The position numbers were made by a program, and so were the translations under genes. A model generated the notes under the pieces. That model was not told the origin of the DNA, did not search any database, and worked only from the letters and a program-made list of their open reading frames with translations. Source: Pictodentalium vernedei (lineage: Eukaryota; Mollusca; Scaphopoda; Dentaliida; Dentaliidae). From it: a DNA stretch of 64,000 nt. Below, piece by piece: positions 11,101 to 21,929 of the stretch (positions are counted from its first letter, which is position 1; every line of letters starts with the position of its first letter). Location: NCBI GenBank assembly GCA_031216915.1, contig CM062297.1:361473704-361537703 (forward strand), read 5' to 3'.

Positions 11101-12019
11101 AAGCAGACGTGTCAAAATTATATTCCTGATTATCCATAAGGGTAAGATTGCGTATCTCTCGGTCCTATCATCATCTAGTTAAAACCACGGTAAACACGGT
11201 GTCCCTTTCCCTTGCATCGTTGAGTCGCTTAACAGCTTGAAGATTGGTCATTTATGACCGTGCATTGTATCGAGCTCGTTCCAGTTAGGGGGCGTAAACT
11301 ACGCCCAAAGGTTTCGTTGTGCGAGTATTTACTCGGGCAGTGTATCTTCAATAGCCCCACATGTGGGATGAGAACAGATGAAAGAGGGTCATCTAAACCC
11401 ATTATGGATGTGGCGACAGGGGGGATTAAAATTGTATCACCCAAATCCCGGTCGAAAGTTTTAAGAGGTAGGAAGTTTTAGCCTTAAACCACCAATAGCT
11501 GGAAGTTTTATGCTCTGTGGTAGTAGATCGTGTGCGTTTCTGTAAGAGGAAGAGTACCTTATTGATTTTGTATCCACTATTCATGGACATTTAGTGATTT
11601 TGTACCACAATTCATGAAATTTTCTAACTGGGGTCAATGTCTCGTCCTTTCATTGCTAATAACCGCCATCATCTGTGCTAAATCATTGCAGGTGGCACCT
11701 TGTTGCGCTCAACAGACGATTTCCAACTATGGAACAAAAAGGTCATCTATTTTGAACACAAGGCAAGGGGAGAGGTTGCATTCGGATTTGTTCAGCGGTT
11801 GGAAAATTCTCACCAAAGGGATGCGTGTGTGCGTGTGTGCATACGTGCGAGATGGGGGAGAGTGTTGCAAATAGTTTTCTCAACAGTTTGATGCAGTTGG
11901 AAATTCTGGGGACCCCCCCCCCCCCCCCTCCCCACATCCCGAACTAAGATCCTCTACAGCCACTTCTCGGATGATAAATGTGCATAATCTATGGGCATAA
12001 TGTTGTATTTTATTTACAG
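11101..12019. other. No certain gene; upstream of coiled-coil exon
   Basis: This would be 5' flank or intron of the gene whose exon starts at 12020. An 86-codon open frame at 11614-11874 begins with a signal-peptide-like hydrophobic stretch (about residues 9-22) but has no other support. At 11913-11928 there is a C16 run and at 11260-11290 a decayed scrap of the TTAA MITE centre. Confidence 0.45.
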
Positions 12020-12431
12020 CCATCCAGAATGTCGAAAGAAGAATTACAGGCAGAGAATCGGAGACTTTCAGCCGAGCTGAGGAAAATGCATAATGACTAC
12101 ATGGAGATTGAAGTGATCATTCAGGACTTGGACAAGGAGTACGAACGTTCAAAGGGTAACTTTCCTTTAATGCGCTACAATAAATTAAAACGTATGATCA
12201 AGGACTCGACGACAGACGAAGCTCTAGCTAAGGCTCGAGTGTATGTAGACAAGGCAAAGAAACCCACGTCGGAACATGCGCCTAAATCCGGTGTCGGGAG
12301 ATTGTTGGCATCGTGTAAAGGTTTTGCGTCTCCCTCTGTGGAGGATGCACCCAAAGATCGAACAGATCCAGAGACAAAAAGTTCCAAGTTTGGCGGACTT
12401 CTGGAGAAATGTAAAAGCTTTACTAGGAAAG
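12020..12431 (+). CDS. Coiled-coil protein exon, unknown family
   Basis: This is the best host coding sequence in the window. A polypyrimidine tract and AG (TTTTATTTACAG, ending 12019) precede it, and GTAAGT follows at 12432, so it reads as one exon. An ATG at 12029 opens about 134 codons in frame to the donor (phase 1), and a paralogue keeps that ATG. Residues 1-50 are charged, with heptad-like spacing (EELQAENRRL, LDKEYERSKG), which predicts a coiled coil. RYNKLKRMIKD follows. The second half holds a repeated motif: GRLLASCKGF at about residues 89-98 and GGLLEKCKSF at about 122-131, perhaps a short lipid- or protein-binding helix used twice. I do not recognise the family. The next exon is not identifiable. 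Confidence 0.72.
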
Positions 12432-13428
12432 GTAAGTGTCTAAGGTACTGTTACATTAAAGCCTCCATGCGAATATGTCTGATACAAGGGTGGCGCCTGG
12501 GAGGGGGGGGGGTCTCTACAGTACAGCCCCCTACTGTCGGGGAGGGTTAACTTCCTCCGGGAAAACGGTCAAATTCGTTGGGGACATGAAATTATGCAAA
12601 CGCAATAAAGGTAGAGATAATACATCCGAAAACCAGATACACGTGTTCAACAGGAATAAGGCGATGGGCATATAATTACTGTAGCATAGGCAGAGTTAAT
12701 TGCACGACGAGAGTTTTATTGTAGTCTGATACCAGAAACTCTCTACACAATCACTTATCGACACACAATCTGGTCTCTGTTATGAGTTATATCGTACTTA
12801 TGAATTTATTAATTGTGGAACTATAGGATCAAAACAGGTGTCATGGCGAATCGTCATGACACCTGTTTTTGATACTCAAGTACCACAAGACACATTTTTT
12901 TTCTCTTTTTCTGCATTTCGTTTTGACTCTCTCAAAGCCTCTAGAGTCAACGAGCAATTAAAAAAAAAACACGTTCTCACATCGAACCGAACCACGATCG
13001 GCCCGGTGACTCTCTAGCCACCTTCGGCTCGTTGAATCTCTAGCCCCCTTTGGTACGGTGACTCTCTAGCCCCGTGTCGAGGATCATAGTCCTGCGTCTG
13101 GGAAATCCTGGCGCCAGCCTTGGACTGATATTATTGTCGCAACTGAACTCAATGAACACAAGACAAACTATCGCAGTTTTTACATTGATCAGGCGCATAG
13201 CCAGAAATCTAGAGTTTGGGGGGGGGGGAGGGATGGTGACTAGGGCCGCCATGCGAATCACCCGTTTGCGCTTCGAATCGAATCTGAAATCGAATCGGGT
13301 CTATTGTTCGAATCGAATCTCGAATCGAATCGGGGACGACTTGAAGATGACCGACTGGGGGGAAGGAGACGCTTTAAAGCTGTAAACCGATTTGTTTCGA
13401 CAGTGATGGTTCCAGTATCGACTGATAA
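12432..13428. other. No gene seen; hairpin and short repeats
   Basis: It may be intron of the coiled-coil gene. At 12828-12873 ATCAAAACAGGTGTCATG faces its inverse across a 9-base loop. At 13000-13075 the phrase GGTGACTCTCTAGCC repeats three times. At 13265-13335 TCGAATCGAATC units form a short satellite. A G9 run lies at about 13219. Confidence 0.55.
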
Positions 13429-13497
13429 AATATTCCAACTATATCACCAAGCCATGTCTTCGAAGAAGGCATGCCTTGGTGATGTAGGTGGAATATT
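13429..13497. repeat. Hairpin element, AATATTCCAACT family
   Basis: AATATTCCAACTATATCACC faces GGTGATGTAGGTGGAATATT, with an inner GCATG-rich stem. A second copy lies at 63487-63554. Confidence 0.82.
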
Positions 13498-13649
13498 ACC
13501 CAGAAAGGATGATAGTTCAAAAACAGAAACGGGTGCGAGAACCACTGCTTCAAGGCACCTCACAGGGCTAGCCGCAAGGAACAGCCCGTCGTTGATATTG
13601 CCTGGAAACTTCAAATTTTCTTTCAACAGTGGTAGGGTCTAGTGAGACC

Positions 13650-13787
13650 CCTCCCCCTCCCCGTTTGGTCAATTGGGATTCGGTGTCTTGCCCAAAGACA
13701 CAGATCAGTTATCCCTGGTGGGGATCGAAACTTGGACCTTTCGGTTTGAAGTCCAATACTGTAACCACTGTGGCCCCGAGCTTACGC
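13650..13787 (-). mobile_element. SINE head, 3'-truncated
   Basis: On the minus strand it reads a box-A-like CAGTGGTTACAG, then TTGGACTTCAAACCGAAAGG, a box-B-like AGTTTCGATCCCCACC and GGGCAAGACACCGAATCCC. The body and tail are missing. Confidence 0.78.
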
Positions 13788-13792
13788 TTTTT

Positions 13793-14043
13793 TTAACCCT
13801 TTACCTAACATGAAAAGCAGACGACACTTGCAAAAAAAATTCTTGAATAACTATTTTTTTCATTTTTGTTTCAAAAACATAGGTTATAACCCCTCGTTGG
13901 AACGAACTCGACGAGCTCGTTCAAACGAGGGGTCATAATCTATGTTTTTTAGAGAAAAAAAATGAAAAAATAATGAAAATTATTTGGCGATTTTTGAGAA
14001 TAGCTCTGGTCGGCTTTGGTCGTTACGTTGGTTAAAGGGTTAA
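13793..14043. mobile_element. TTAA hairpin MITE, subfamily A
   Basis: TTAACCCTTTACCTAACATG to GGTTAAAGGGTTAA, with TTAA at both ends and the central inverted GGAACGAACTCGACGAGCTC. 251 bp. It inserted next to the SINE head. Confidence 0.92.
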
Positions 14044-14139
14044 TCGCCGCAGAGCGGTCGTGAACAAACCACGTTGTTTTTACTTCCATCTCGCGTTTCT
14101 AAACTTATTTCTGGTAAATTCTTCTTAGGCTAAAGGTCG

Positions 14140-14372
14140 ATTGCGTTGTGTCATTGGTCAAGACACTTAAATCTGATTGCCCACGTGGTGCTTTCTACTT
14201 AGGTGTACTGAACGTCGATGGTGCACTAAACCGCTCTTAACTCGGTTTGTGTTGAGTTAGTAAGTTTGAGACTTGCTCGCCGCTACTCGGTGGTTCTCTC
14301 CACCAGTAAAACTGTTCAACGCGATGTGACTTTTTCTATTGAAAGTGTCGTTAAACCCCAATAAACAAACAT
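14140..14372 (+). mobile_element. SINE, 5'-truncated
   Basis: It begins at the TTGCGTTGTGTC block and continues with CTGATTGCCCACGTGG, AACGTCGATGGTGCACTAAA, GTTGAGTTAGTAAGTTTGAG, GTGGTTCTCTCC and GTCGTTAAACCCCAATAAAC. Confidence 0.82.
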
Positions 14373-14935
14373 ACAAAAACTTAAGCTGAACTGAACTGTA
14401 TTTAAAAATTAGTGTGTGGGAATAAGCACGCATGCCGAAGTGATTAATGAGGTGCGGTTTATCGTGCGCCTAAGTTGTTCCAATCCGAAGGTCTATATGG
14501 TTGTCTAAAAGCACGACATTCAAGTTTTATAAGCACGGGGTGAGTGATTAACAAAAATATGTGGAGAAAAGGTCCGAAACTCATCCCTGCCATATCTCGT
14601 GATGCAAATTGACTTTCCATAACGATATCTCCCCTGAAAATATTAGACGGGCGAGGAAGGTTCAATTCAGAAGCATGCAATTGTTGAGAAAACGCCTGTG
14701 ACATCAGTAGAGAATAAAGCGAAGTTTCCTCTCGGAGCTGTCTGGTGTTTTCGTTTATTAAAACTTACAAAAGGAAACTTAGCTTTTTATGGCAAGCTAA
14801 TTAGAAGTAACCAAGTAATTGTGGACTGTGGACTTTGGCTCTTTGTTCAGCGAATGTGTTTTTACAGTAATTTGCAAATTTTCATTCTTCCCAGGAAACA
14901 AATCAGCAAATCTTACCTCCTGGACTTTTATATGT
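14373..14935. other. No gene seen
   Basis: No repeat or ORF with support. Open frames on both strands are short and show no family resemblance. Confidence 0.5.
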
Positions 14936-15187
14936 TTAACCCTTTACCTAACCTGAAAAGCAGACGACACTTGCAAAAATAATTCTTGAATAACTCATTT
15001 TTTTAATTTTTTGTCTCAAAAACATAGGTTATGACCCCTCGCTGGAACGAGCTCGACGAGCTCGTTTCAACGAGGGGTCCTAACCTATGTTTTTGAGACA
15101 AAAAATTAAAAAAATAATGAAAATTAATTGGCGATTTTTGAGAATAGCGCTGGCCCTTTTTGGCCGTTACGTTGGGTAAAGGGTTAA
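14936..15187. mobile_element. TTAA hairpin MITE, subfamily A
   Basis: TTAACCCTTTACCTAACC to GGGTAAAGGGTTAA, TTAA at both ends, central GGAACGAGCTCGACGAGCTC and its inverse. 252 bp. Confidence 0.94.
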
Positions 15188-15974
15188 TGGAAAGGATAAT
15201 GTTTGTAATATTTGTAGAAAACCGTTACGGAACATCAAATGATAGTGGAAGTGTCGTTTTCTTAAACGGCCATGAACAGAGAATGACAGTCAAACGTTCA
15301 AATTGATTGGGGAATAATTGTATAAAGACAGCTTCTGTAGTTTTTCTACATCTCACCAGGAAAATGTCTGAAGTTTGTGAAGTGATACGAAGATCGGTGA
15401 TATAACTTCGCTAACATTTTGAAATTTCAATTTTCACATGGAATTCCCAAACAACCCTCAGAGTTAAATTCATCGAAAACTTTAGAAAATTAAGGGGAGC
15501 TAAGTTTCCTGTAAATCTCTTCTAATGACAAAAATTGTCAGCCGTGCATATAATTTCAATTGCCCGTTGTCGACAAGCCCATATTACTTAAATTAAGAAA
15601 GCTGGGAAGAATTTCCGTCTGCGTCATTTAAGTGAGTCACTCACTCCTTTATGATAGATTAAATGCTTTATACAGTCCGGAAGAAAATGTTGTGTTCTCT
15701 ATCCTAGCATCTTATTAAGAAAACTGATATAGACTTCACCCGTATCTGAAAATTAGATAATCTTTGAAACGAAATATAACAATTAAAAGTACATGCCAAC
15801 GCTTGACCTTTTGCATGGGTTTTGATACTCTGAAATTACCGACAGTCTGCTTTTCATTTCTAAACGTTTTTCCCCTTTTTTTGCTACTTACTTACACACA
15901 ATGCCTTGTCTATTTCAACAGTGTATTCATTATAGTTTATCAAGAAACTTGCATTTCACACTTCAGATGACGTG
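15188..15974. other. No gene seen
   Basis: AT-rich and without recognisable repeats. The open frame at 15764-15970 is not supported. Confidence 0.5.
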
Positions 15975-16226
15975 TTAACCCTTTACCCAACGTAACGGCA
16001 AAAACCGGCCAGCGCTATTCTCAAAAATCGCCAATTAATTTTCAAAATATTTTCATTTTTTGTCTCAAAAATATAGGTTATGACCCCTCGTTGGAACGAG
16101 CTCGTCGAGCTCGTTCCAACGAGGGGTCATAACCTATGTTTTTGAGACAAAAAATGAAAAAAATTAGTTATTCAAGAATTTTTTTTTGCAAGTGTCGTCT
16201 GCTTTTCATGTTAGGTAAAGGGTTAA
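15975..16226. mobile_element. TTAA hairpin MITE, subfamily A, opposite orientation
   Basis: TTAACCCTTTACCCAACG to GGTAAAGGGTTAA. The arms are in the reverse order to 14936-15187 (the CGGCAAAAACCGG end comes first). 252 bp with a near-perfect centre. Confidence 0.94.
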
Positions 16227-16304
16227 GCAATTTTTCGCACCATAACTGCTTAGAAGTAAAATACGGGTTTTTTTTTGTAAACTGAACGCTTTCTCACTTG
16301 TAAT

Positions 16305-16827
16305 TTAACCCTTTACCTAATGAGCGTAAACACTGGTCAGTGCTCTCAACAAAAATAATCACCATTCAAATTTTATTTTTTCCATTTTTTTTTGTCGCAA
16401 AAGCGTACTTTAAAATCTCGGAAATAGAACGAGCTCCTTGAAATTGTGGCAACGAGGCGCCACAAGGTATATTTTTGAGAAAAAAATGGAAATTGTTACT
16501 GATTAAGAAACGTTTTGGTACAGTACTGTGACCACAAAAGCGGACAAAGAATTTCGATCCAGTCGCGACCCGGTCGATATTATGTTTTCACTTTATTCCC
16601 TTTGAATCTGCATTGTCAGAAAGTAATGCGTGAGCATTGAATCTGAGATGTTATTTTTGTTTGCTTTTTCCTGATTTGGTCTTGATTTCACAATATTTTC
16701 TTTATGAAATCTCTACCCACTGGTGTGTGCAAATGTGTCGCGATCCAGTCTGATCATTAATAGATGCCACTTTTGTAATCAGAGTTCTGTAAAGGTTGTC
16801 TGTAATTTGTGTTGAGTAAAGTGTTAA
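16305..16827. mobile_element. Decayed TTAA element
   Basis: The left end TTAACCCTTTACCTAA is inverted relative to the right end TGAGTAAAGTGTTAA, 523 bp apart. The left half keeps diverged MITE blocks (CCATTTTTTTTTGTCGC, GAACGAGCTC). A 30-bp palindrome at 16551-16580 (TCGATCCAGTCGCGACCCGG) lies in the middle. Its right TTAA is shared with the next element. Confidence 0.6.
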
Positions 16828-17074
16828 CTCTTTGAACCCTGGTGGTATCTGCCATGTAAGTTCAATTGCAGCTGTTGGAAGAGTCCACATTCATTTTTTT
16901 TTTCGGGGGGGGGGTAGACCAATTAATATTTTCAACGTGCAGCCGTGGGGCTGCACGTTAAAACTACTAATTGGTCTACCCCACACATTCACTCGGCAGT
17001 CACCCTACTTAAAGAAATTATGACGTATCATGCTTCTAGGCTGGAAAAGCGGTCGTTCGGGTTCAAAGTGTTAA
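16824..17074. mobile_element. TTAA hairpin MITE, family 2
   Basis: TTAACTCTTTGAACCCTGG to GGGTTCAAAGTGTTAA. The centre TTTTCAACGTGCAGCC faces GGCTGCACGTTAAAA, flanked by GGTAGACCAATTAATA and AATTGGTCTACC. It shares the TTAA at 16824-16827 with the preceding element. Confidence 0.88.
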
Positions 17075-17213
17075 ACGGTTTTGTAAAATGAACTGACAAT
17101 ACTGAGACAAATGTTCAAACTGAAACATAAAATCGTTGTTTAACCATCTGCATTCTGATGTCAAAATTTCAAAATATCAAGGAGCAGTTTTTCCCATATT
17201 GAAACAAGGGATG

Positions 17214-17554
17214 TGGGATCGCGGAGGCTCAGTGGTTACGGCACTGAACTTCAAACCGAGAGGTCCACGGTTCGAACCCCGCCAGGGATAACTGCGTTGT
17301 ATCCTTGGGAAATACACAATCCCGATTACCCACGCGGGGGCACGGTGGCGTTGTGTACTTAGGCGTATTGCACGTCGATGGTGCACCAGTCATCAATCAG
17401 TGCTAACCATGCCTGCGTGGAGTTAGTACGTTGTGGAGTCTGGCAGTTGGGTTGCGAGGTGGTTCTCTCTGGGTACTCCAGCTTCCTCCACCCGCCAAAC
17501 TGTCCGACTCGAGGTGACCCTGCCTGTCGAAAGTGTCGTTAAACTCCAATAAAT
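17214..17554 (+). mobile_element. tRNA-derived SINE, full length
   Basis: Head with box A (GAGGCTCAGTGG, 17223-17234) and box B (GGTTCGAACCC, 17269-17279), as in RNA polymerase III promoters of tRNA genes. The body has TTGTATCCTTGGGAAAT, CACGTCGATGGTGCACC, GTGGAGTTAGTACGTTG and GGTTCTCTCTGGGTACTCC. The tail is GTCGTTAAACTCCAATAAAT. It is the reference copy for the other fragments here. Confidence 0.92.
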
Positions 17555-17629
17555 AACTAGGAAGTTAACCAATTAAATCTTGCTCACTGAGCTCTGTCAA
17601 ACGAGATTTAATTGGTTTACTTCCTAGTT
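17555..17629. repeat. Hairpin, 75 bp, next to SINE
   Basis: AACTAGGAAGTTAACCAATT faces AATTGGTTTACTTCCTAGTT across a loop. It lies immediately after the SINE tail, so one inserted beside the other. Confidence 0.82.
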
Positions 17630-17735
17630 GTTGTATGGGATAAAATAGCATCCTAATGTTTTCATATTTCGACATCACTGTGTACAGGGTTAAAACACTG
17701 ACGCAGAGAATCAATTCATAAAATGAATTATATGG

Positions 17736-18108
17736 GGCGCGGTGGCGTTACGGTAACCGAATCTCGTCAGATCGCCGAAATTCAGCAACGTCGAGCTCTG
17801 TAAGTCCTTGAATGGGTGATTCGGACTCCCGCGTTGTGTCTTGGCAAGGCACTTCACTCCGATTGTCCGCATGGGAGCACGATGTCGCCGTGGACTGAGA
17901 CGTACTGCACGTCGATAGTCTTCAACCAATATAACCCTGCCTGTGCTACAGTGCGGAGTTACGATGTTGGGGAGCAGGCAGCTGCTCGTCGTTGCTCGGT
18001 GGTTCTCTCAGGGTACTCCGGCTTCCTCCACCCATAAAACTTTCACCGGCACGATATGACCTTGGTTGTTAAAGTGTCGTTAAACCCTAATAAATAAAAT
18101 AAATAATA
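17736..18108 (+). mobile_element. 5S-rRNA-headed SINE, full length with target duplication
   Basis: The first ~95 bases resemble 5S rRNA: ATCTCGTCAGATCGCCGAA, CAGCAACGTCGAGC and AGTCCTTGAATGGGTGA follow each other with 5S spacing, covering the internal pol III control region. After that it carries the same body and tail as the tRNA-headed SINE: GGTTCTCTCAGGGTACTCC, GGCTTCCTCCACCC and GTGTCGTTAAACCCTAATAA. The element is flanked by AATTATATGG at 17726-17735 and 18109-18118, a 10-bp target site duplication. It therefore belongs to the SINE3-like (5S-derived) class but shares its 3' part with a tRNA-type family. Confidence 0.88.
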
Positions 18109-18419
18109 AATTATATGGAGCATCTTGAGCAATTGAATCTACACTTAATATTGACATTTACGAAACGAACTCCGTAAATTAGATGTGGAACGAGGCTTTG
18201 ACGGGGTCTGTACTAAAACCTGATGAGTTGCGTACATTTCTCGATAAACTGGTGATACGCTGATTTGATGCAAATCCTGACGTAATACGCAAAGGTATAA
18301 TAATAATAACACTTTGGCCGGCCGCTGATTTGTCGCGGTTCTCAGGTGAGAAAGCCTTGACTAGCCCTGTATTCCCAAATGCCTCCTTATCCCCACGCCC
18401 CCACTCTCCTCTGAACACT

Positions 18420-18690
18420 CAGACGAACTGCTTGATGACATCCCGTACCCAATTCTTCCCAGTCTCTACGATAAGTATACTCACCCTCTCCTTTGTGTCG
18501 CCTACCAACCACAAGTCCCTCATTCACTTATCCCACTTTCCCATCATACTCCCGATGAATTTTATTCTGTTAGTCTGGTATTTTGGACATTCTAATAGAA
18601 AGTGTTCCAAGCTCTCCAATACGCCTAGATTACACATTTGGCATCCCCTTTCGTTGTCTTTTCCAGTTTTCCCCTAAGCTACATCGTTGG
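18420..18690 (-). pseudogene. LINE C-terminal fragment
   Basis: On the minus strand the frame reads RGCQMCNLGVLESLEHFLLE followed by CPKYQTNRIKF. This is the C-terminal zinc-knuckle region (CxxC...HFLLxCPxYxxxR) found after reverse transcriptase in many non-LTR retrotransposons. A stop lies after GKWDK and the frame then continues weakly. Reverse transcriptase itself is not seen upstream. The element is decayed and truncated on both sides. Confidence 0.72.
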
Positions 18691-18851
18691 CGACCTCATC
18701 TTGAACAACTGTGACCACCCAAAGGTGCCATCAAGGTAGATCGAGAAACTGTCAGAACTGTCTGTTACTTTCGTTTATTAAAATAGTGAGAGCCAACTTT
18801 GATTCTTGCAAAATGTTCGTTTCATTCTCGTCATAGATTCTGAAAGTGTCC

Positions 18852-19339
18852 TTAACTGGTAGAGTGCTGGAAGCCCTATTTTGGGGTTTACTAAAAGTGA
18901 CAGGCAGTAACTGTCTGTAGCTACATTCTGCCTGAGGAAGCCTTTATTGTCCCTGGTATGAATCAGTTTTTTTATATAATACCTTGCTCTCTGACATTTA
19001 ATTGGATAGTGCCTATAAGGCACTATCCAATTAAATGTAATAGAGCAGTATATGATGAGCTTTGATTGGTTGTCAAAAAAAATTCAGCACTTTACAAGTT
19101 AACTGGTAGAGTGCAACATTTTTCTTTACAACAGATTTCTTTCCATCTTATATTGCAGAGTTACATTTGCCAATATGTACTATCCAATCATGAGTAGCAG
19201 ATCACTGTTTCGTTAACACAATTTGCTTCTTGCAGGGTCAAAATGAAACTTATTCCCACAGAGTTTAGATGTTGTTATAATCACAACCTGTAGTGTTTCG
19301 TTAAGCCCACATATGGGCTTCCAGCACTCTACCAGTTAA
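18852..19339. mobile_element. TTAA inverted-repeat element, family 3
   Basis: TTAACTGGTAGAGTGCTGG at the left faces CCAGCACTCTACCAGTTAA at the right, giving a ~24-bp terminal inverted repeat with TTAA at each end (488 bp). The interior holds the palindrome ATTTAATTGGATAGTGCC / GGCACTATCCAATTAAAT. A further start-like TTAACTGGTAGAGTGC lies at about 19099. No ORF. Confidence 0.85.
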
Positions 19340-20612
19340 AGGTTTGAAGAAGTGTACTTACATGATGACATCACAACATGTTTGACTTAGCACTGTGTCT
19401 AGAGATGTCTTGGCTACCTTTTCGGCAGCCAAGGTTTCACTCGACAGCGCTGTCAAGTAATTGTAACTTCCCTAGGCAATATCACCAACTTCCATGGGCA
19501 ACACTCTGATGTTTTCTACGTGTACATTAAGACCAGAAACTCCACCAAATTGGAACTTCATGTACATGTAGACCGGAGAGTAGGCCATCAGGAGTAAATC
19601 TCGTAAATCTATCGTAAATAAATTTTTTAAAAACTGAAAATTTATTTCCGCAGCTGGAGCTTGCGAGCATCAAAAATGATTCTTGCGGGACAAATTTCAA
19701 GGCCTGGATATTTTACATGCAACATTCAGAAGCCGCATGTTATCGACACCTCACACATAGGAAATGTAAACAGACTACTTGCCATGGGGTCAGAGTTCAA
19801 GTGTTGCGCAATAATGTAGCTGTGCATATATGGTTCCACTTTCGCGAATGCTATTGAGTAATCGTGTTTCACTGGTTTGGGCATACAACAAAACGCTTCA
19901 CTGCTTGTACACTGTGCGTGGTTGTGGTGGGTGGTTGGTTCTACTCGGCACGCCTTCATAGTCTGCCTCGATCCTTCCTCAAACTCTTTTTCAGAGGAGC
20001 CACTACCCCGCTCTTCACATTGACGCCACTGCAGTGTCCGAACTCATTTTAGGTTACATTACAGTGTTTTTTTTTCCATTGACGACAGTACTAATTTTTC
20101 TTCCTCTCCCCATCTTATCAAGCTGATTTGAGCAAAAACAACCATCTATCCATTTAGTTTATCATCGCATGAAAAAAGACACTGAAAAAAATATAGGTCG
20201 CCATATGAATTTTGCCCTTAACTTTGGAGCTTCCTGTATTCCCGTCAAGTTTCACACTCAATGAAATAGATATATTTTTACCTACTCCCACCCAATTTTA
20301 ATCTTCTTTCACACATTTCAGAAGACAACAGTCACCAATTTTTTATTTCTTTTCCAAAACATGCACTTTAAAATTTTATTCACACTTACAAGCTCAGTTC
20401 ATTTTCCACCAATCGGATAATTCCAGGAACTTTTGTCCTCCATTAAAGGTTGGGTGCAAACCACTAGAGGCGCTGTTTGAACGAAACCACTAGAGGCGCT
20501 ATTTGCACGAAAGCACTGTATTGTAACCACTATCTGGGTACCGTGTTCATCATTTTCTGATTCATTGATTATAGATACATGCTGCCTCAGTTCAGTATGG
20601 TATATTTTGTAG
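19340..20612. other. No gene seen
   Basis: Presumably 5' flank or intron of the exon at 20613. A direct repeat of CACTAGAGGCGCT (about 20461-20500) is the only pattern noticed. Confidence 0.5.
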
Positions 20613-20830
20613 ATTCATCTGGTATGACGAAACAGGAACTGGTGGCAGATAATGAAGAGAGACGGAAAGAGATTGAACACTATTACTCAAAATTTTTGAG
20701 AGCATACAACAGACTGGATAAACTGAAACGTGAATATGAACAATCGAAGGGAGATAATTTCATAACCAGACATGAAAGATTGAAGTCCATGATAAAGGAT
20801 GTTACATACGATAAAAATCTTAAAACATAG
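20613..20830 (+). CDS. Short paralogue of the 12.0-kb coiled-coil exon
   Basis: TATATTTTGTAG precedes the start, so an acceptor AG (20611-20612) lies at the same place as in the 12-kb exon. The ATG at 20624 gives about 68 codons. Residues align with the 12-kb exon without long gaps: MTKQELVADN against MSKEELQAEN, REYEQSKGDN against KEYERSKGN, and HERLKSMIKDVTYD against YNKLKRMIKDSTTD. The frame ends at a stop just where the other copy continues into its CKGF/CKSF half, so this copy lacks the second half. It could be a truncated pseudo-exon, an alternative first exon of the same gene, or a second small gene. The family is unknown. Confidence 0.62.
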
Positions 20831-21929
20831 TTAAAAATTTAGAAAGAATTGCTTCGCAACTCTAGTGCAAAAGAGGACTTCTCATTTGGATTGTTGAACA
20901 CCGCGTTGTTTTTTCTGGCTAGCCCTTTCAGCTACCGACTCATCGCAAAAACTGGTGGAACTTTGACGCATCCACAGGGTACACGACTCAGTGATATATC
21001 TCCACGGTGAAATTACAATTCAGTGAAATATAACAGAAACAAGTTGTGGATTTTGAGCCGTTGCGGACTGCATGTGCGATGCAGTAACCCTTAACCAAAT
21101 GTAACGGAAATATCCGACGAACTATTTTCACAAAAATCACCGTTCATACTCCATTATTTTTTAATCCTTGCCTCTAAAATATAGTTTGTAACCCCCTATT
21201 TAAACGAGCTCGTTCGTCAAGCATTACCCGTATCCAATCTAAATAAAGTGGAGGGAGAGGAAAAAATATTTTTTTGCTACCAGTATTTTAATGGCAGTAG
21301 AAACAGAGTTTTCCCTCCGTTTCATTTCACCTCGTGATGGATCAAGAGTGTGTATCCCCAAAAGATGAAGATCCGGAGCTCAATTAGAGCGTCCTTGGGT
21401 ACATTGTTTAAAGACTTACGTACCCATAAGTCGAAGGCATAACTTTAGCAAAATGACTCAAGATGTATCAGGGTGGGGTTACATGGGGCAGTTTTGGGAT
21501 TTCGGACATAAATGTCTGCAAGGTTTTACATTTTTGCAGAAAAACTGTGGTGGGTGCGAGTACCCAACCACCCCTCTCCCTACACCTCTGGGGACGGATT
21601 TGTAGGCTCTGTTATATTGAGACAGAACAGTTAAATACTTATATAATTACTATAATTATTTGGGTTGTTTTTTTAAATTTATTTTTAATTTTCGGATGAC
21701 GGAGTAGTATACTATTTTTCTGAGACAGAAAAGTAAAATATTAATATAATTTCTCAATATTTGTATTTTTCATTTTTTGGTTTTATTTTCTTTTCTTTTT
21801 TTGGTTAATGTCGTCTTGTCGTGTTAGGAAATGAGATAGACGACTAATCATTGGTGAGCTGGGCAACCACTCAAGAAGTGTAAATACCTTCTGTTTATTC
21901 TTGGTAAGTGTGAAGAAGAGTAATAAATT
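20831..21929. other. No gene seen; decayed half MITE
   Basis: At 21089-21215 a diverged left half of the TTAA MITE remains (CTTAACCAAATGTAACGG, CCCTATTTAAACGAGCTCG). The remainder is AT-rich with TTTTT runs and no ORF that can be supported. Confidence 0.5.

Noticed and set aside
11614..11874. 86-codon frame with a signal-peptide-like start, upstream of the coiled-coil exon
   Set aside because: Only hydrophobicity supports it. The rest is low in information and ends in a GTGTGCGTGTGTGC run. Left uncalled.
16305..17074. piggyBac transposase gene between TTAA ends
   Set aside because: No long ORF or DDD-type motif in any TTAA element of the window. All are nonautonomous.
17223..17279. Functional tRNA gene
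   Set aside because: Boxes A and B are present but no acceptor stem or anticodon arm closes, and the unit continues into a SINE body.
17760..17830. Functional 5S rRNA gene
   Set aside because: Similarity covers the inner ~70 bases only, with substitutions, and continues into the SINE body with a target duplication.
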